A stretch of DNA of 64,000 nucleotides from Closterium sp. Naga37s-1 (lineage: Eukaryota > Streptophyta > Zygnematophyceae > Desmidiales > Closteriaceae): NCBI GenBank assembly GCA_947471745.1, contig CANJKZ010000774.1, positions 682,001 to 746,000 of the forward strand. Direction: 5' to 3'. Below are positions 11,721-22,811 of the stretch, piece after piece (position 1 is the first letter of the stretch; the number at the start of each line of letters is the position of its first letter). Position numbers and translations under genes: made by a program. Below the pieces are notes generated by a model that saw only the letters and a program-made list of their open reading frames with translations, searched no databases and had not been told where the DNA came from.

Positions 11721-12440
11721 GTGGCAGAAGCACTCACGGCGACTGACTCCGTGCCTATTGATATTGGCTCTATTGTTTGCCTGGAAGTCCAGGATGGCAC
11801 TACTGCACTGATTTGGCACCGTTTCTCACAGAGCCTTACCGGTATCCTCCGCTCCACCATTATTGGCGGTGTCAACCTCCATTCCGTTGTCTTTGCCGAA
11901 CCGGATGGCCTTGAGCCCAAGCCACCTCCCCTCCTTGGTCTTGGTCAAGAGATGCCATGTCCCGACGGTCATACAAATCACAGAGGGCGCGCCAGAGAAC
12001 TACAGAGGAAGTGGCGTCAAGCTCGCTCTGGAGCGAGGTCGGGATGCAGGAGTTGATGAGGCCAATAGCCCGAGTGTCGGCAATGCACCAGGCGGCATGG
12101 CGAGTGTTGAAATCAGTCAGTTGGGAGGTGTAAGACGTCTTATCGGCAGTGTACTTCGCATGAAGGGCAGCAGCCAAGGTGTGAGCAGCAAGGGCTGCCT
12201 TGTGGGTATCCACCGGTCGCGTGTGTGTCGCTACCTCCTCCGCGTAGGTGGTGAGGCGCGAATCGTGACTTCAACGCTATCACCCTTGACAACTGCACCG
12301 GCGTAGCTGACTATACCCGTCGCCTCAACAACACAGCTCGGCGTCTTCGGGAGCGTGGGGCCACTATTGACGACCCCCTCCTCATTTGGCGCATCCTCGA
12401 GGGACTCATTCCGGCTTATGAGATGCACCTCATCGCCTAA
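11721..12440 (+). pseudogene. Gag remnant of element C with an internal inversion
   Basis: Copia-type Gag sequence appears on both strands. Minus strand 12213-11872 reads LTDFNTRHAAWCIADTRAIG, then LQSELDATSS and LWRALCDLYDRRDMASLD. Plus strand from about 12266 reads RDFNAITLDNC, then YTRRLNNTARRL and WRILEGLIPAYEMHLIA. In an intact copia Gag the second part follows the first on one strand. The simplest reading is that roughly 11870-12260 was inverted within one gag gene. The plus-strand stretch 11721-11870 may be the start of the same Gag (it contains HRFSQSLTG), but this is less certain. Confidence 0.65.
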
Positions 12441-12454
12441 GACATTGTTCTCTC

Positions 12455-12479
12455 TTTCTACAACTCCTAGTTTCTTTCA
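12455..12479 (+). repeat. Residual 3' LTR end of element C
   Basis: 25 bp, identical to the last 25 bp of the 5' LTR of C and followed directly by the target duplication cgccc. Confidence 0.85.
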
Positions 12480-12675
12480 CGCCCTGCCCTGCCCTGCCCG
12501 CACGCCGCCCTGCTAGCCGCTGCCCTGCCCTGCCAGTTGCGCCGCCCTGCCCTAGCCGTGCGCCGCCCCGCCCTGCGCTGCGCGCTTCCCTAGCGCTTGC
12601 GCGTCGCCCTGTCCGTCACGCCGTCCATGCTTGCGTGCTGCCCTGCTGCTCGCGCACCACTCTGCTCTGCCCGCT

Positions 12676-15600
12676 ATGGCTACTCTCAGCGTCCTCACAT
12701 TCGATCCTGAGGGCCGTCCGATCCAGTTCGATACGTGGCTCAATGACTTACAGCTGTATCTACTGAGCGATTCTAAAGACGGTGCTTCGTTGTTTGACCT
12801 CACGTGTAGAGCCTCTCTCGCCCCTCCCGACACAGCTAACAGTGCGACTCGCTCACAGTGGCTTACCCGTGACGCTGCTGCTTGCTTAGCCGTTCGCAGT
12901 CACCTGCCGTTAGCCGAACGCGCTCAATTTGGCACAATACTGCTAAAGTGACGCTGCTGCTCAATTTAGCTGTTCGTAGTCACTTGTTACTCTTCCCCTT
13001 CCACTGCTGCTCTCGGCCGCCTTATACTGCCCTACCTTTTTCCCGAGCTGTCAGCCTTTTGCCACAGTCGAGGACCTCATCACCCACCTTCACACTAGCA
13101 ACACTCGCTACCGCGCTGCCCTCAAAGTCGAGTTCCTAGACAAGAACCCACCCCCGATGTACATCACTCTCTACTTCATAGTCACCCGCCTCCCTGACTC
13201 TCTTCGCGCAATCAGGGACCAATTTCTTGTACTTGACCCCACAGACCTCACTGTCGACCTGCTCGAGAAGCACCTCCTTGCAGCTGAGACTAGCATAGTC
13301 GCTGTAGGTGCTGCTCGTGGCACTCCTCGCTCACCCTTCTTTGAGGGGTGTTCCCCCTCCCCCCTTGCCCCCTCCTAGGCTTCTGCTACTGCTATTGACA
13401 TCCTTGGTACTGAGGAGGTTGGGGCTGCTTCTGCTCCTAGTGGGAAGCGCCGCAGCGACAGGGCAAGGGAGGCAAGAGTGGTGGAGATGACAGCGGGGGT
13501 GGTGGTGGTGAAGTCGGTGGAGGCGGTGGAGGTGGCGGAGGTGGCGGTAGGAGTGGTGGCGGGAGTGGGGGCTTCGGTGGCGGCGGTGGTGGCAGCGGTG
13601 GGAGTGGTGGTGGCGGTGGTGGCGGCAGTGGGAGTGGTGGCGGCGGCAGTGGTGGCGGTCGGGGTGGAGCTATTCAGAGGGGAGGTTCTGGCGGTGGCCA
13701 GAGGCAATAGCAGCAGCGTCTGAGCGAGACCCCTACGCCCCAGCACCTTCGTATAGAGGCTGCTGCTCTAGGTGCCAGTGAGTCTGCTCTCCCTGGTACT
13801 GCGCCTGCTCAGGCCTTGCACACCTTCACGCTTGACTTAGGTGCTTCCCGCTGTTTCTTTCGCGACAGTACCACACTCACTCCACTCCCTGCACCTGTTC
13901 CAGTCAGACTAGCTGACCCCTCAGGGGGCCCAGTTCTTGAACGTTCCACCACTGTTCTCCCGTGTCCGGCGGTTCCTTCTGGCTCACTATCAGGTCTTCA
14001 CCTCCCCTTGTTCTCTACGAACTTGGTGAGTACAGCTGCCCTCCAGGATGCGATGGTCACTACCACCACTACTCGGGGTCAGCGTGTGGCAATCTGCACG
14101 TGTACACGGACGGGCCGTCACCTGGCCACGTTCACCCATCGGCCTGGGTGGATTCTGTACGCACTGACTACTGAGCCTCCTGAGGTAGTAGCTTCTTGTC
14201 AGGTGTCCGCGTCAGGTCAGGTAGCCGCCCCCTGTTCGTGTCCCCTCCTGTCGCACCAGACTCTCCTTTGGCACCACTGCCTTGGTCACCCCTCCCTGCC
14301 ACGCCTTCGTGGCATGCACTCCCGCCTCCTTGTTTCTGGTCTTCCCAGGTCTCTGCCTCCCTTCCCGCCCTCGCCTGCCCCGCCATGCCTTCCTTGCGTC
14401 AAAGGGCGGCAGCGCGCCGCTCCTCACTCCTCCTCGTTTTCCCCGACGTTTGCTCCCCTGCAGATTCTCCACATGGACGTGTGGGGCCCAGCCCACGTCA
14501 GTGGGCAGGGCCGCGAGCGCTACTTTCTGCTGGTTGTTGACGACTACACGCATTACACCACGGTCTTCCCCTTGCGCTGCAAGGGTGAGGTCCCTTATGT
14601 CTTGATCCCTTGGATCCGCGCAGTCCGTCTCCAGCTCCGCGAGCGGTTTCGCGAGGACCTTCGTGTCCTGCGTCTGCACTCTAACAGAGGTGGTGAGTTG
14701 CCCTCCGTCCTCTTGCGGGACTTTTGTCGTGAGGAGGGCATCCTCCAGTCGTTTACGCTTCCGGCCTCCTAGCAGCAAAATGTGGTTGCTGAGCGCCACA
14801 TTGATTTAGTCTTGGAGGTGGCTCGTACCTCCATGATTCATGCGGTTGCTCCCCATTTTCTGTGGCCGTTTGCGGTCCGGTACGCTGCGCATCAGCTCAA
14901 CCTCTGGTGCCGTGTCTCCTTGCCGGAGACCTCGCCTACACTGCGTTGGACGGGGAGGGTTGGCGATGCGTCGGTGTTCTGGGTGTAGGGCTCTTGTGCC
15001 TTTGTCCGCGATACTTCCGCAGACAAGCTCTCCTCCCGCGCCATTCCCAGCGTCTTCCTTGGCTTTCCCCCAGACGCTCCCGGCTGGCAGTTTTACCACC
15101 CCACCTCGAGCCGTGTCCTGCCCTCTCATGACGCCACGTTTGACAAGTCGGTTCCCTTTTACCATCTCTTCCCCTACCACACTGCCCCTCTCCCCCCCCT
15201 CACCACACTTCCTCGCTCTAGGTCCCCCTCCGGTAGACCCCCTCCCCCCACAGGGTCCTGCTCCCTCAGGTGTGTGTCAGGTAGACCCACTCCCCCTGGC
15301 TGAGCCGGTCGAGGTCACTGTAGACTCTGGTGCTGCTGGGGGTGGTGCTGCTAGGAGTGCTGCGTCTGGGGGTGCTGAGCCTCTGGGTGCGGAGCCTAAG
15401 GGTGCGGAGCCTGGGGGTGCGGAGCCTGGGGGTGCTGAGACTGAGGGTGCGGAGTCTGGGGGTACTGCGTCTGACGGAGGTCCTGCGGGTGTGCTTGGGG
15501 GACGGGGTCCAGTTGTCCTCACTGAACACGCAGACGCGTCTTGGGTTGACGACTTGGCTACGCAGCGGTCGTCACAGGGTTACACTTTCAGCCTTGGCTC

Positions 15601-15965
15601 CGGGTCTGTTTCTTGGCGGTCTACCCGCTCGTCTTCTATTCTCAGTTCCAGTTGTGAGGCTGAGATCTACGTAGGGACCATGGCTGCACAGGAGTTACGC
15701 TGGCACACCTACCTGCTAACCGACTTGGGAGAGCGGCCTCGTTCTACTCTAGTTCTGTACGTAGACAACAAGGCCATGATTGCCTTGTGTCAGGAGCACA
15801 GACTGGAGCACAGAACGATGCACATCGCTCCACGTTACTTCCTTGCTCGAGAGTTGCAGCAGCGTGGTCTGCTTCGTCTTGCTTACGTGGCCACTCGGGC
15901 CAACAGTGCTGATCTATTCACCAAGGTTCTTCAGAGTGGTGATCATCAACGTTTCTGTACCGTTT
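12676..15965 (+). pseudogene. Gag-pol remnant of B1, with gag zinc region and RT deleted
   Basis: Gag starts MATLSVLTFDPEGRPIQFD at 12676 and is frame-broken near 12950. It resumes as MYITLYFIVTRLPDSLRAIR at 13157, with TAG at 13376-13378 and 13708-13710. The glycine tract runs about 13480-13680. After TPQHLR (13738-13755) the sequence jumps directly to IEAAALGASESA, so the Cys/His motif is deleted. Protease is DLGAS (Ser changed to Leu). Integrase follows to about 14988, with HSNRGGE (catalytic Asp to Asn), TAG at 14770-14772 and TAG at 14986-14988. The Gly-Ala-Glu linker is fused at about 15490 straight to RNase H (VLGGRGPVVLTEHADASW), so reverse transcriptase is missing. The frame then runs to FCTV, where R is inserted, and continues at 22455. 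Confidence 0.88.
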
Positions 15966-16834
15966 TGTTAGAGATTAAGGACGGAGTCTATGAAGATTAG
16001 GGGCTGAAATATCTCAAAATCGTCAACTACAATTCTGGACAGAAAAGTCGTCGTCACAAGAAACGTCGTCGACGAAATGTCCACTGTTAGAATTCTTTCA
16101 AACTCGAGTATGTTGTAGCCCTTGACCGTGGCTATCTTTCCCAATTTGAATAGTATCAGAATATGGAGTATAACTCGAGTTATGAACTTCGGCGCACTAG
16201 GGGGTATGCTGCCATAGAAAACGTAACTCAATCACAATGATCTCACAAGTTCACACAAGAAAGTTAGAGTAGCAATAGAACCAGGTAGGAGGGGATGAGG
16301 AGGACGAGAGGGAAGGTCCCAAGAGAGTCCCCAACCAAGGAAACCCCATGCCATACAATTCCCTTCCCCATAGGCAACCCAACTTTGACCTTTGTCACTA
16401 TCCCAACCTCCACAATCCACCTCAACCCAACTTGGCCACACTTGCCAACCTGGTTTGGTTTCTCCCAACCATTTGGCAGCAACTACAGTAGAAAAGACGA
16501 ATTTCCCAACCCCCAAAAGTCTGTACCCCATATTGAGTCAACCCCACAACTTCCCATAGTCACCACAACCAAATATCAAAAGCATACGAACTCCAACGTT
16601 CGTAACTTTCTAGTTCGTGCTCCGATTGAAGCGATACTTGGTTCCTCGGAAAGCTCTTGAGCAGAGGAGTCACTTCAGATATCTGCTCAAGCCAAATAAC
16701 ATTCACACACACACTCAGAAAAACCAAACCGCACAAAACACAAATTCTTGCACACACTCACAACACGCATGCAACGCACGAACATATGATGGGAGGCAGA
16801 CAGACGTGAATGCGAATGGTAGCATCACTCAACA
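15966..16834 (-). repeat. 3' LTR of R (left copy)
   Basis: 869 bp, TG...CA ends. It contains incidental open frames that recur identically at +5620 in the other LTR. Confidence 0.95.
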
Positions 16835-16851
16835 AACTCCCCCTCTGGCTG
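16835..16851 (-). promoter_or_regulatory. Polypurine tract of R
   Basis: On the minus strand reads AGAGGGGGAGTTTG immediately before the 3' LTR, the expected plus-strand primer position. Confidence 0.75.
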
Positions 16852-16891
16852 CCAACCATCATCCCACATGCCATAGCTCAAGCATGCATCC

Positions 16892-19800
16892 TCAATGCAC
16901 ACTCATCCCAGCAAGCTTCATGCCCTTCCAATGCTCAGATTCAGCCAGGCGCTTGGTGAGAATGTCAGCCGCCTGCTGATGGGTCTTCACAATCTCCAGC
17001 CGCACCTCCTTGTCCAGGAGCCTCCTCACCCAATGCCACTTAGGCCTGATGTGCTTCGTCAGCCCATGAAGGCAAGCATTCTTAGCAAGCTTCACAGCCG
17101 ACTCGTTGTCACAGAAAATCACAGTTGGCTCCTTTTGGCACACTCCGATCTCCTCCAACAAACGCCTCAGCCACACCACCTCCTTTGCCCCATGATGCAG
17201 AGCCATGTACTCTGTCTCACACGAGGACTGCCCCACCTCGTTCTGCTTCTTGCTGCGCCAGCTCACTGCACCACCTCCAAACAGGCACACATAGCCTCCA
17301 ATGCTGGTGCCATCCGCCTTCACAGAGTTGAAGCTAGCGTCGGTGTAGCAGGTCAGGAGCATCTCCCCCTTGCCCAAATCAGCTGCACCCCTCTGCAGCC
17401 TCTGTCGCACAGCACTGTACTCCAAGCCCACGAATGCCGTAGTGCTCACATAGCGGACCAACCTCTTGGCCGCTTCCAGCTGCTCATGACTGGGGCGTGA
17501 AACCACACTTGCAAGCCTGGATGTAGCAAAGGCAATGTCAGGCCGCGTGTGGTTAGCCGCATAATTGAATGCCCCCACCATGGAATGAAACAGCTTCCTG
17601 TCACTCTCACCCACCACCTCCTCTTCAGCACAGGGCTCCACAGTGAACCCCGAAGGCAGTGGGGTGGCTGGCTTTCCTCCATCTTGCAGCCCATACTTCT
17701 CAGCCAGCCCCTCACAATACTTTCTCTGGTGCAACCTCAACACTCCCTTGTCAAGGTCCCTCTCCACATGCATGCCCAAATAGTACTTCACATCTCCCAT
17801 CTTGGAGCACTTAAACTGCATCTCCAGCATCTCCTCCACATGCTCAATCATTGCAGACGACTCAGAGAAGAGCAGGATGTCATCCACATACACCAGGAGC
17901 ATGAGAAACTGCTCCTTCTCCTGTAGCAGGAACAAGCTGTGATCACACTCACTCTTCTTGAAACCCCCAGCCAGCAGAGTCTCCTCTAACTTGTGGTACC
18001 ATGCACGAGGAGCCTGCTTCAGGCCATTGATGGCCTTCTTCAGCCTGCACACCCTGCCGCTCCCATCATCCAAACCCTCAGGCTGTAACATGTACAGCTC
18101 CTCCAGAATGATCCCATTGAGGAAGGCGGTGGTGATGTCCATCTGCTTCACCCGCCATCCACGGTATGCTGCCATTGCCAATGACACCCGAAGTGTTGTG
18201 CCTTTCCCCACAGGAGCATAGAGCTCGTTGAAGTCCTTTCCCTTTGTCTGCTGAAACCCCTTAGCCACAAGCCTTGACTTGTAGCGGGTCAGCGCCCCAT
18301 CAGGTCCGTACTTGTGCCTGAAAATCAGCTTGGAAGAAATGGCCTTCTTCCCAGGTGGCAGCTCACACAGCTCCCACGTCTCATTCTCTAGCAGAGAATC
18401 ATACTCCTCCTTCACACTCTGCTTCCACTTTTCAGCATCGGGCCCGCTCAATGCCTCAGCTAGCGTCTTGGGCTCAGGGACGGCTGCCCAGTAGCAGTGT
18501 GCTATCTCATCCTCATCACACTGCTCAGCCACACTCCCAGCCCTTACCACCTTTGGCTTGCCACGGCTTGCATAGGTTAGCCTGTTAGGAGGGCGCACAT
18601 CCCTCCTAGGACGGTCAGCCGTACGTCCGGCACCTTGTGGAGCACCTTGCTCCTCCTGCTGCTGCGGCTGCTGCTGCTGTTGCTGCTGCTGCTGCTCCTC
18701 CACCTCAGGTTCTCCCCCATCCTCTGTCACCCCAGAGATCTCATTCTCAGAGACAGAAACCTCCACTTGCCTTGAAGGCCGCTGCACCTCATCGGCCTCG
18801 ACAATTAGCGGTGTCGTTGGAAGCTTCTGCTGCTGCTGCTGCTTCCACTCCTTGTAGTACAAGGACTCAAGGAACTTCACATCCCTTGACACAGTCAGCT
18901 GCTGGCTGGTCAAGTCCCAAATCAGCCAGCCCTTGTGATCCTTAGCAAGCCCCAAGTGCACACCCCATCTCCCAGAAGCTTCCAGTTTTCCCCTCTTCTC
19001 CTTAGGCACATGAAACACCACCATGCACCCAAAGGCTCTCAGCATGTTCACAGCTGGTGCAATCCCATACCACTTGGTGTAGGGGACCCACTGCTTGTCC
19101 CCCACAGTCGCCAGCACCCTGTTCTTCACAACAACGACCTGCCGCAGTGCTGTCACCCAAAACGGATCCGGCAGCCCTGCACGCCCAAGGAGAGTGCGAG
19201 CACCTTCCTGCAGGGTCCGGTTGAACCGCTCAGCCACGCCATTCTGCTGAGGGTTGTAAGGCACTGTGAGCTGATGCTGGATCCCCTTCCGCTTCAGCTC
19301 CTTCTCAAAATCAGCGCCGATGAACTCTCCTCCGTTGTCAGTGCGGATCACCTTCACCTTGTGTCCGCTTTCCCTTTGTGCTCTCGGCATCCACTCCTTA
19401 AGAACAGCCGCTGCCACCTCCCCCTTAGTCTTGAGAGGGTACACCCACACCGCACGCGTGTGGTCGTCCACAATCGTCAAGAAGTAGCGGCTGCCCGAGA
19501 GAGAAAGGGCCCTCGTGGGGCCCACCACATCCATGTGCACTAGTTCAAGTGGTGCCTTGGCTGGTCCTGTGCTGCTGCTGAAGGGAAACTTCGTGAATTT
19601 GGTCTCAAGGCAGGTAGGGCAGCTCCCAATCTCCTTTGCTCCCCCCTTCACCTCCAGCCCCTTCAAGCACCCATCCTTTACCAACTTCTGCAGCATAGGA
19701 ATGTTCACATGGCACAGCCTCTCATGCCACGTCTCCCAATCAGCCTCACCACTCCCAGATGAAGCCTTTGCCCATGCAGCTGTCGCATCCACACCAGCAA

Positions 19801-21364
19801 GCACCTCACCATGTGGCTGTTGTGGCTGCTGCACCTTCTTGACTGCATCCAGGGCCCCAGCAGTTGGTGAAGTCTCCTCTCCTCCCGCAGTTGCTTTAGC
19901 CGCTGCCGCTGCCTTTGCCGTTGCTGGTGGTTTCCCCTTCCAAGGGATGATGGGCAGCTGCCACAAGTCCTTGATGCAGCTGCTCTTCTCCTCCAAGTTC
20001 CACAGCAGCAACTTCCCAAGCTTTGCACGGCAGCTGGTTGGGCTGAAGGTAACTTCAGCCTTGCTCTTCTGCAGCCGGCGCACAGAAAGAAGGTTAGCGG
20101 ACAAACCTTCAACCAACAGCACATTCCCAAGCCCCACAAGCTCTCCATTGGCTCCCATCACCTTGGCATTCCCAACACCAATCACAGGGAGCAAAGCACC
20201 TGAAGCGGCAGCCACAAACTTGATCTTCCCAGGAGGTTTTACCTCATCAAGCAAATCTGCCCGTGGGGTCATATGACTCGTGCAACCTGAATCGATCACC
20301 CAGTGAGTGAGGGGGTGCATCACAACCTTCCCAACTGAACCCACATCACCCCCACTCCCTTGCACATCCTCAACCATGAGGAACATCCCAGGGTCGGCTT
20401 TACCTTGTGCACCATCACCTTGTGCACCTGAACCTTGCACAGCGCCACCGCGTGCACGTTCACCACTTGGCGGCTTCATGCCTGGAGGGGCCCATCCCTC
20501 AGGCCGGCTGAAACACTTGAACCACGGGTGTCCAGCCTTCTTGCAGTACCAGCACGCACCCTCCATTCGGGTGCTCCCCCTGCCACCAGAGCTCCCATTC
20601 CCCTCATTGTAGTCACCTCGGCCTCTCCCTCTGCCAAAGCCTCTCCCACGGCCTCGGCCTCTCCCTCCCCCTCTTCCTCTGCTGCCTCCTGCAGCTCCAT
20701 ACCCCTCAGCAGTTTTGTTGGCAGCACCACCTCCCGTGTGGCGTCTGCGGAAGTCCTCCTGCAGAATCTGCTGCCGTAGCCACTCAGGCGTCCATTTGTC
20801 CTGCTGAACGTTGAGGGTGGGGATGAGGTTGTCCCACGAGTTGTCGAGCACCGAGATGATCTTGGTGCACTGTTGCATCTGCGACACTTCGCTGCCCGCC
20901 GCTGCCATCCTCGCATAGGTGTCCTTGATCTTGTCAAGGACCGGTTTCACATCATCTCCCGGTTTCATGGAGAGGGCAGCCAACTCCTTCTCCAACACAA
21001 TCACCATCGGCAGCGTGTTGGGCTGAATCACGTCGCGTAGCAGCTTCCATGCCTTCGGTCCGGAATCATCCAACTCCACCAAATCCTTGATGTGCTGGAA
21101 CATGTCGTTGTTGACCGATTGGAGGATGAGGTCGTACAGCACCGCGCTCTTCTCAATCCAATGATCGCGGGCATCTCCTTCCCCCGGCATCTTCTCCTCT
21201 CCCATTGCAATTTTCAGCAGCTTGTAGCGCTTGAAGGCGCTCCGCATCCGCCCGCTCCATTCCTCATAGTTGGAGCCATCCAAAGCTTCAATCTTGGATG
21301 GTGGCGGCTCACTCCTCTTCTCAGCTGCATCTCCACTCCCTTGATTCATCTCCTCTGCTCCCAA
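16892..21364 (-). CDS. Gag-pol polyprotein of retrotransposon R (1490 aa, intact)
   Basis: Encodes the full set of proteins needed for copying through RNA and for integration. Gag (UBN2-like) covers about residues 25-210, followed by an Arg-Gly-rich stretch at 225-262. A classical zinc knuckle is CWYCKKAGHPWFKC at 271-284. The protease is DSG at 358-360. The integrase has WHERLCHVN (547-555), CPTC (582-585), MDVVGP (D612), RTDNGGEF (D676) and NGVAERFN (E712), so the D-D-E triad is complete. Reverse transcriptase shows LIFRHKYGPDG, MDITTAFLNG and VYVDDILLFSE. RNase H shows TDASFNS, SSCETEYMAL, FCDNESAVKLA and ADILTKRL. The start at 21364 is followed by a normal Gag N-terminus, and the stop is TGA at 16892-16894. 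No stop or frameshift was seen. Confidence 0.97.
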   Translation of the reverse strand: MGAEEMNQGSGDAAEKRSEPPPSKIEALDGSNYEEWSGRMRSAFKRYKLLKIAMGEEKMPGEGDARDHWIEKSAVLYDLILQSVNNDMFQHIKDLVELDDSGPKAWKLLRDVIQPNTLPMVIVLEKELAALSMKPGDDVKPVLDKIKDTYARMAAAGSEVSQMQQCTKIISVLDNSWDNLIPTLNVQQDKWTPEWLRQQILQEDFRRRHTGGGAANKTAEGYGAAGGSRGRGGGRGRGRGRGFGRGRGRGDYNEGNGSSGGRGSTRMEGACWYCKKAGHPWFKCFSRPEGWAPPGMKPPSGERARGGAVQGSGAQGDGAQGKADPGMFLMVEDVQGSGGDVGSVGKVVMHPLTHWVIDSGCTSHMTPRADLLDEVKPPGKIKFVAAASGALLPVIGVGNAKVMGANGELVGLGNVLLVEGLSANLLSVRRLQKSKAEVTFSPTSCRAKLGKLLLWNLEEKSSCIKDLWQLPIIPWKGKPPATAKAAAAAKATAGGEETSPTAGALDAVKKVQQPQQPHGEVLAGVDATAAWAKASSGSGEADWETWHERLCHVNIPMLQKLVKDGCLKGLEVKGGAKEIGSCPTCLETKFTKFPFSSSTGPAKAPLELVHMDVVGPTRALSLSGSRYFLTIVDDHTRAVWVYPLKTKGEVAAAVLKEWMPRAQRESGHKVKVIRTDNGGEFIGADFEKELKRKGIQHQLTVPYNPQQNGVAERFNRTLQEGARTLLGRAGLPDPFWVTALRQVVVVKNRVLATVGDKQWVPYTKWYGIAPAVNMLRAFGCMVVFHVPKEKRGKLEASGRWGVHLGLAKDHKGWLIWDLTSQQLTVSRDVKFLESLYYKEWKQQQQQKLPTTPLIVEADEVQRPSRQVEVSVSENEISGVTEDGGEPEVEEQQQQQQQQQPQQQEEQGAPQGAGRTADRPRRDVRPPNRLTYASRGKPKVVRAGSVAEQCDEDEIAHCYWAAVPEPKTLAEALSGPDAEKWKQSVKEEYDSLLENETWELCELPPGKKAISSKLIFRHKYGPDGALTRYKSRLVAKGFQQTKGKDFNELYAPVGKGTTLRVSLAMAAYRGWRVKQMDITTAFLNGIILEELYMLQPEGLDDGSGRVCRLKKAINGLKQAPRAWYHKLEETLLAGGFKKSECDHSLFLLQEKEQFLMLLVYVDDILLFSESSAMIEHVEEMLEMQFKCSKMGDVKYYLGMHVERDLDKGVLRLHQRKYCEGLAEKYGLQDGGKPATPLPSGFTVEPCAEEEVVGESDRKLFHSMVGAFNYAANHTRPDIAFATSRLASVVSRPSHEQLEAAKRLVRYVSTTAFVGLEYSAVRQRLQRGAADLGKGEMLLTCYTDASFNSVKADGTSIGGYVCLFGGGAVSWRSKKQNEVGQSSCETEYMALHHGAKEVVWLRRLLEEIGVCQKEPTVIFCDNESAVKLAKNACLHGLTKHIRPKWHWVRRLLDKEVRLEIVKTHQQAADILTKRLAESEHWKGMKLAGMSVH

Positions 21365-21569
21365 TCAGAGGTTTCAGCTCCCCCTTTTGCTGGTCACAAT
21401 GTAGATCCACACAATCTTCACAAGTGTCAGCGCCAACGAAATTTCGGCAGAGTTTCCCCTTAGCGGAAGTCACATCCAACCTCCAGAACTCCACTTAGGC
21501 ACGCCCACAGGCCATGGTGGGTCTAGGAGGGTCTTCACACTTCAGTAGACTCCCCACAAGGTCCTTAAT

Positions 21570-21585
21570 CACCTCTGATACCACT
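21570..21585 (-). promoter_or_regulatory. Primer-binding site of R
   Basis: On the minus strand the bases next to the 5' LTR read AGTGGTATCAGAGGTG, the standard initiator-Met tRNA copia primer site. Confidence 0.85.
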
Positions 21586-22454
21586 TGTTAGAGATTAAGG
21601 ACGGAGTCTATGAAGATTAGGGGCTGAAATATCTCAAAATCGTCAACTACAATTCTGGACAGAAAAGTCGTCGTCACAAGAAACGTCGTCGACGAAATGT
21701 CCACTGTTAGAATTCTTTCAAACTCGAGTATGTTGTAGCCCTTGACCGTGGCTATCTTTCCCAATTTGAATAGTATCAGAATATGGAGTATAACTCGAGT
21801 TATGAACTTCGGCGCACTAGGGGGTATGCTGCCATAGAAAACGTAACTCAATCACAATGATCTCACAAGTTCACACAAGAAAGTTAGAGTAGCAATAGAA
21901 CCAGGTAGGAGGGGATGAGGAGGACGAGAGGGAAGGTCCCAAGAGAGTCCCCAACCAAGGAAACCCCATGCCATACAATTCCCTTCCCCATAGGCAACCC
22001 AACTTTGACCTTTGTCACTATCCCAACCTCCACAATCCACCTCAACCCAACTTGGCCACACTTGCCAACCTGGTTTGGTTTCTCCCAACCATTTGGCAGC
22101 AACTACAGTAGAAAAGACGAATTTCCCAACCCCCAAAAGTCTGTACCCCATATTGAGTCAACCCCACAACTTCCCATAGTCACCACAACCAAATATCAAA
22201 AGCATACGAACTCCAACGTTCGTAACTTTCTAGTTCGTGCTCCGATTGAAGCGATACTTGGTTCCTCGGAAAGCTCTTGAGCAGAGGAGTCACTTCAGAT
22301 ATCTGCTCAAGCCAAATAACATTCACACACACACTCAGAAAAACCAAACCGCACAAAACACAAATTCTTGCACACACTCACAACACGCATGCAACGCACG
22401 AACATATGATGGGAGGCAGACAGACGTGAATGCGAATGGTAGCATCACTCAACA
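21586..22454 (-). repeat. 5' LTR of R (right copy)
   Basis: 869 bp, the same length and apparently the same sequence as 15966-16834. It should contain the promoter for the minus-strand transcript. Confidence 0.95.
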
Positions 22455-22500
22455 CGTTTTAGGCCTTGTGCCTACTTTGCCTCACTTGCTCACTGTGTGA
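22455..22500 (+). pseudogene. Last codons of B1 RNase H
   Basis: Reads VLGLVPTLPHLLTV then TGA after the target duplication of R. It is the direct continuation of the frame cut at 15965, and the same C-terminus ends A1, A2 and B2. Confidence 0.9.
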
Positions 22501-22730
22501 CTTTGCTTGTAATGTGATCTATATACATATACCTGGATTCTTACCCCTGCTAGGTTATGATCACTGTACTGTTTGTTCTCGTCTATATAATTCTGCATGT
22601 GAATTGGCCTTGTGGCCATTTGCTTGTGCTCAGAGTGTGTGGTGACTTTCTGATCCACCCTGAGCTTGCTTTGATTTTTCTTGATTGGTCTTGTGACCTC
22701 CTGTTCTCCCCCACTTTGCCTATGCGGGTG

Positions 22731-22811
22731 TGTCAAACTGTTATAATGTTTATATTGTGTAGGCTTTAGTGGGGTAGCCCATAAGGGGTAAAACCCAATT
22801 AGGGTTAGTAC
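22731..22811 (+). repeat. Truncated 3' LTR of B1
   Basis: The first 81 bp of a B-type LTR, after a tgcgggtg purine tract. It is cut where the 5' LTR of B2 starts. Four differences from 9325-9405. Confidence 0.85.

Larger units (their letters stand above)
9908..12479 (+). mobile_element. Internally deleted copia element C nested in the B1 leader
   Basis: Begins with a 376-bp LTR (9908-10283). It ends with only the last 25 bp of the matching LTR (12455-12479, identical to 10259-10283). The 5-bp target duplication cgccc is perfect (9903-9907 and 12480-12484). Between these are a primer site, a leader with two tandem-repeat blocks, and remnants of gag. Protease, integrase, reverse transcriptase and RNase H are all absent, so the element lost its pol and most of its 3' LTR after or during insertion. 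Confidence 0.88.
15966..22454 (-). mobile_element. Intact Ty1/copia LTR retrotransposon R
   Basis: A 6,489-bp element with 869-bp LTRs (15966-16834 and 21586-22454) that show no difference in any part I compared. The target duplication cgttt is perfect (15961-15965 and 22455-22459). On the minus strand the order is 5' LTR, primer site, an undisrupted 1490-codon gag-pol, purine tract, 3' LTR. It interrupts the last codons of B1's RNase H frame, which rejoin exactly. This is the only element in the window with a complete open polyprotein. It looks young and potentially autonomous. Its Gag, LTR length and primer site differ from the A/B family. Confidence 0.97.
9325..22811 (+). mobile_element. 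Ty1/copia retrotransposon B1, decayed, carrying nested elements C and R
   Basis: Starts with a TG...CA LTR at 9325-9456 directly inside the RNase H frame of X. It ends in a truncated 3' LTR (22731-22811), where B2 begins. Without C (9908-12479) and R (15966-22454) it would be about 4.4 kb, far shorter than A1. Most of reverse transcriptase is missing, as is the Cys/His part of Gag. The 81 bp that can be compared between its two LTRs differ at four sites, so it is older than A1, A2 or R. I could not find its right-hand target duplication (atatc on the left, 9320-9324). Confidence 0.85.
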
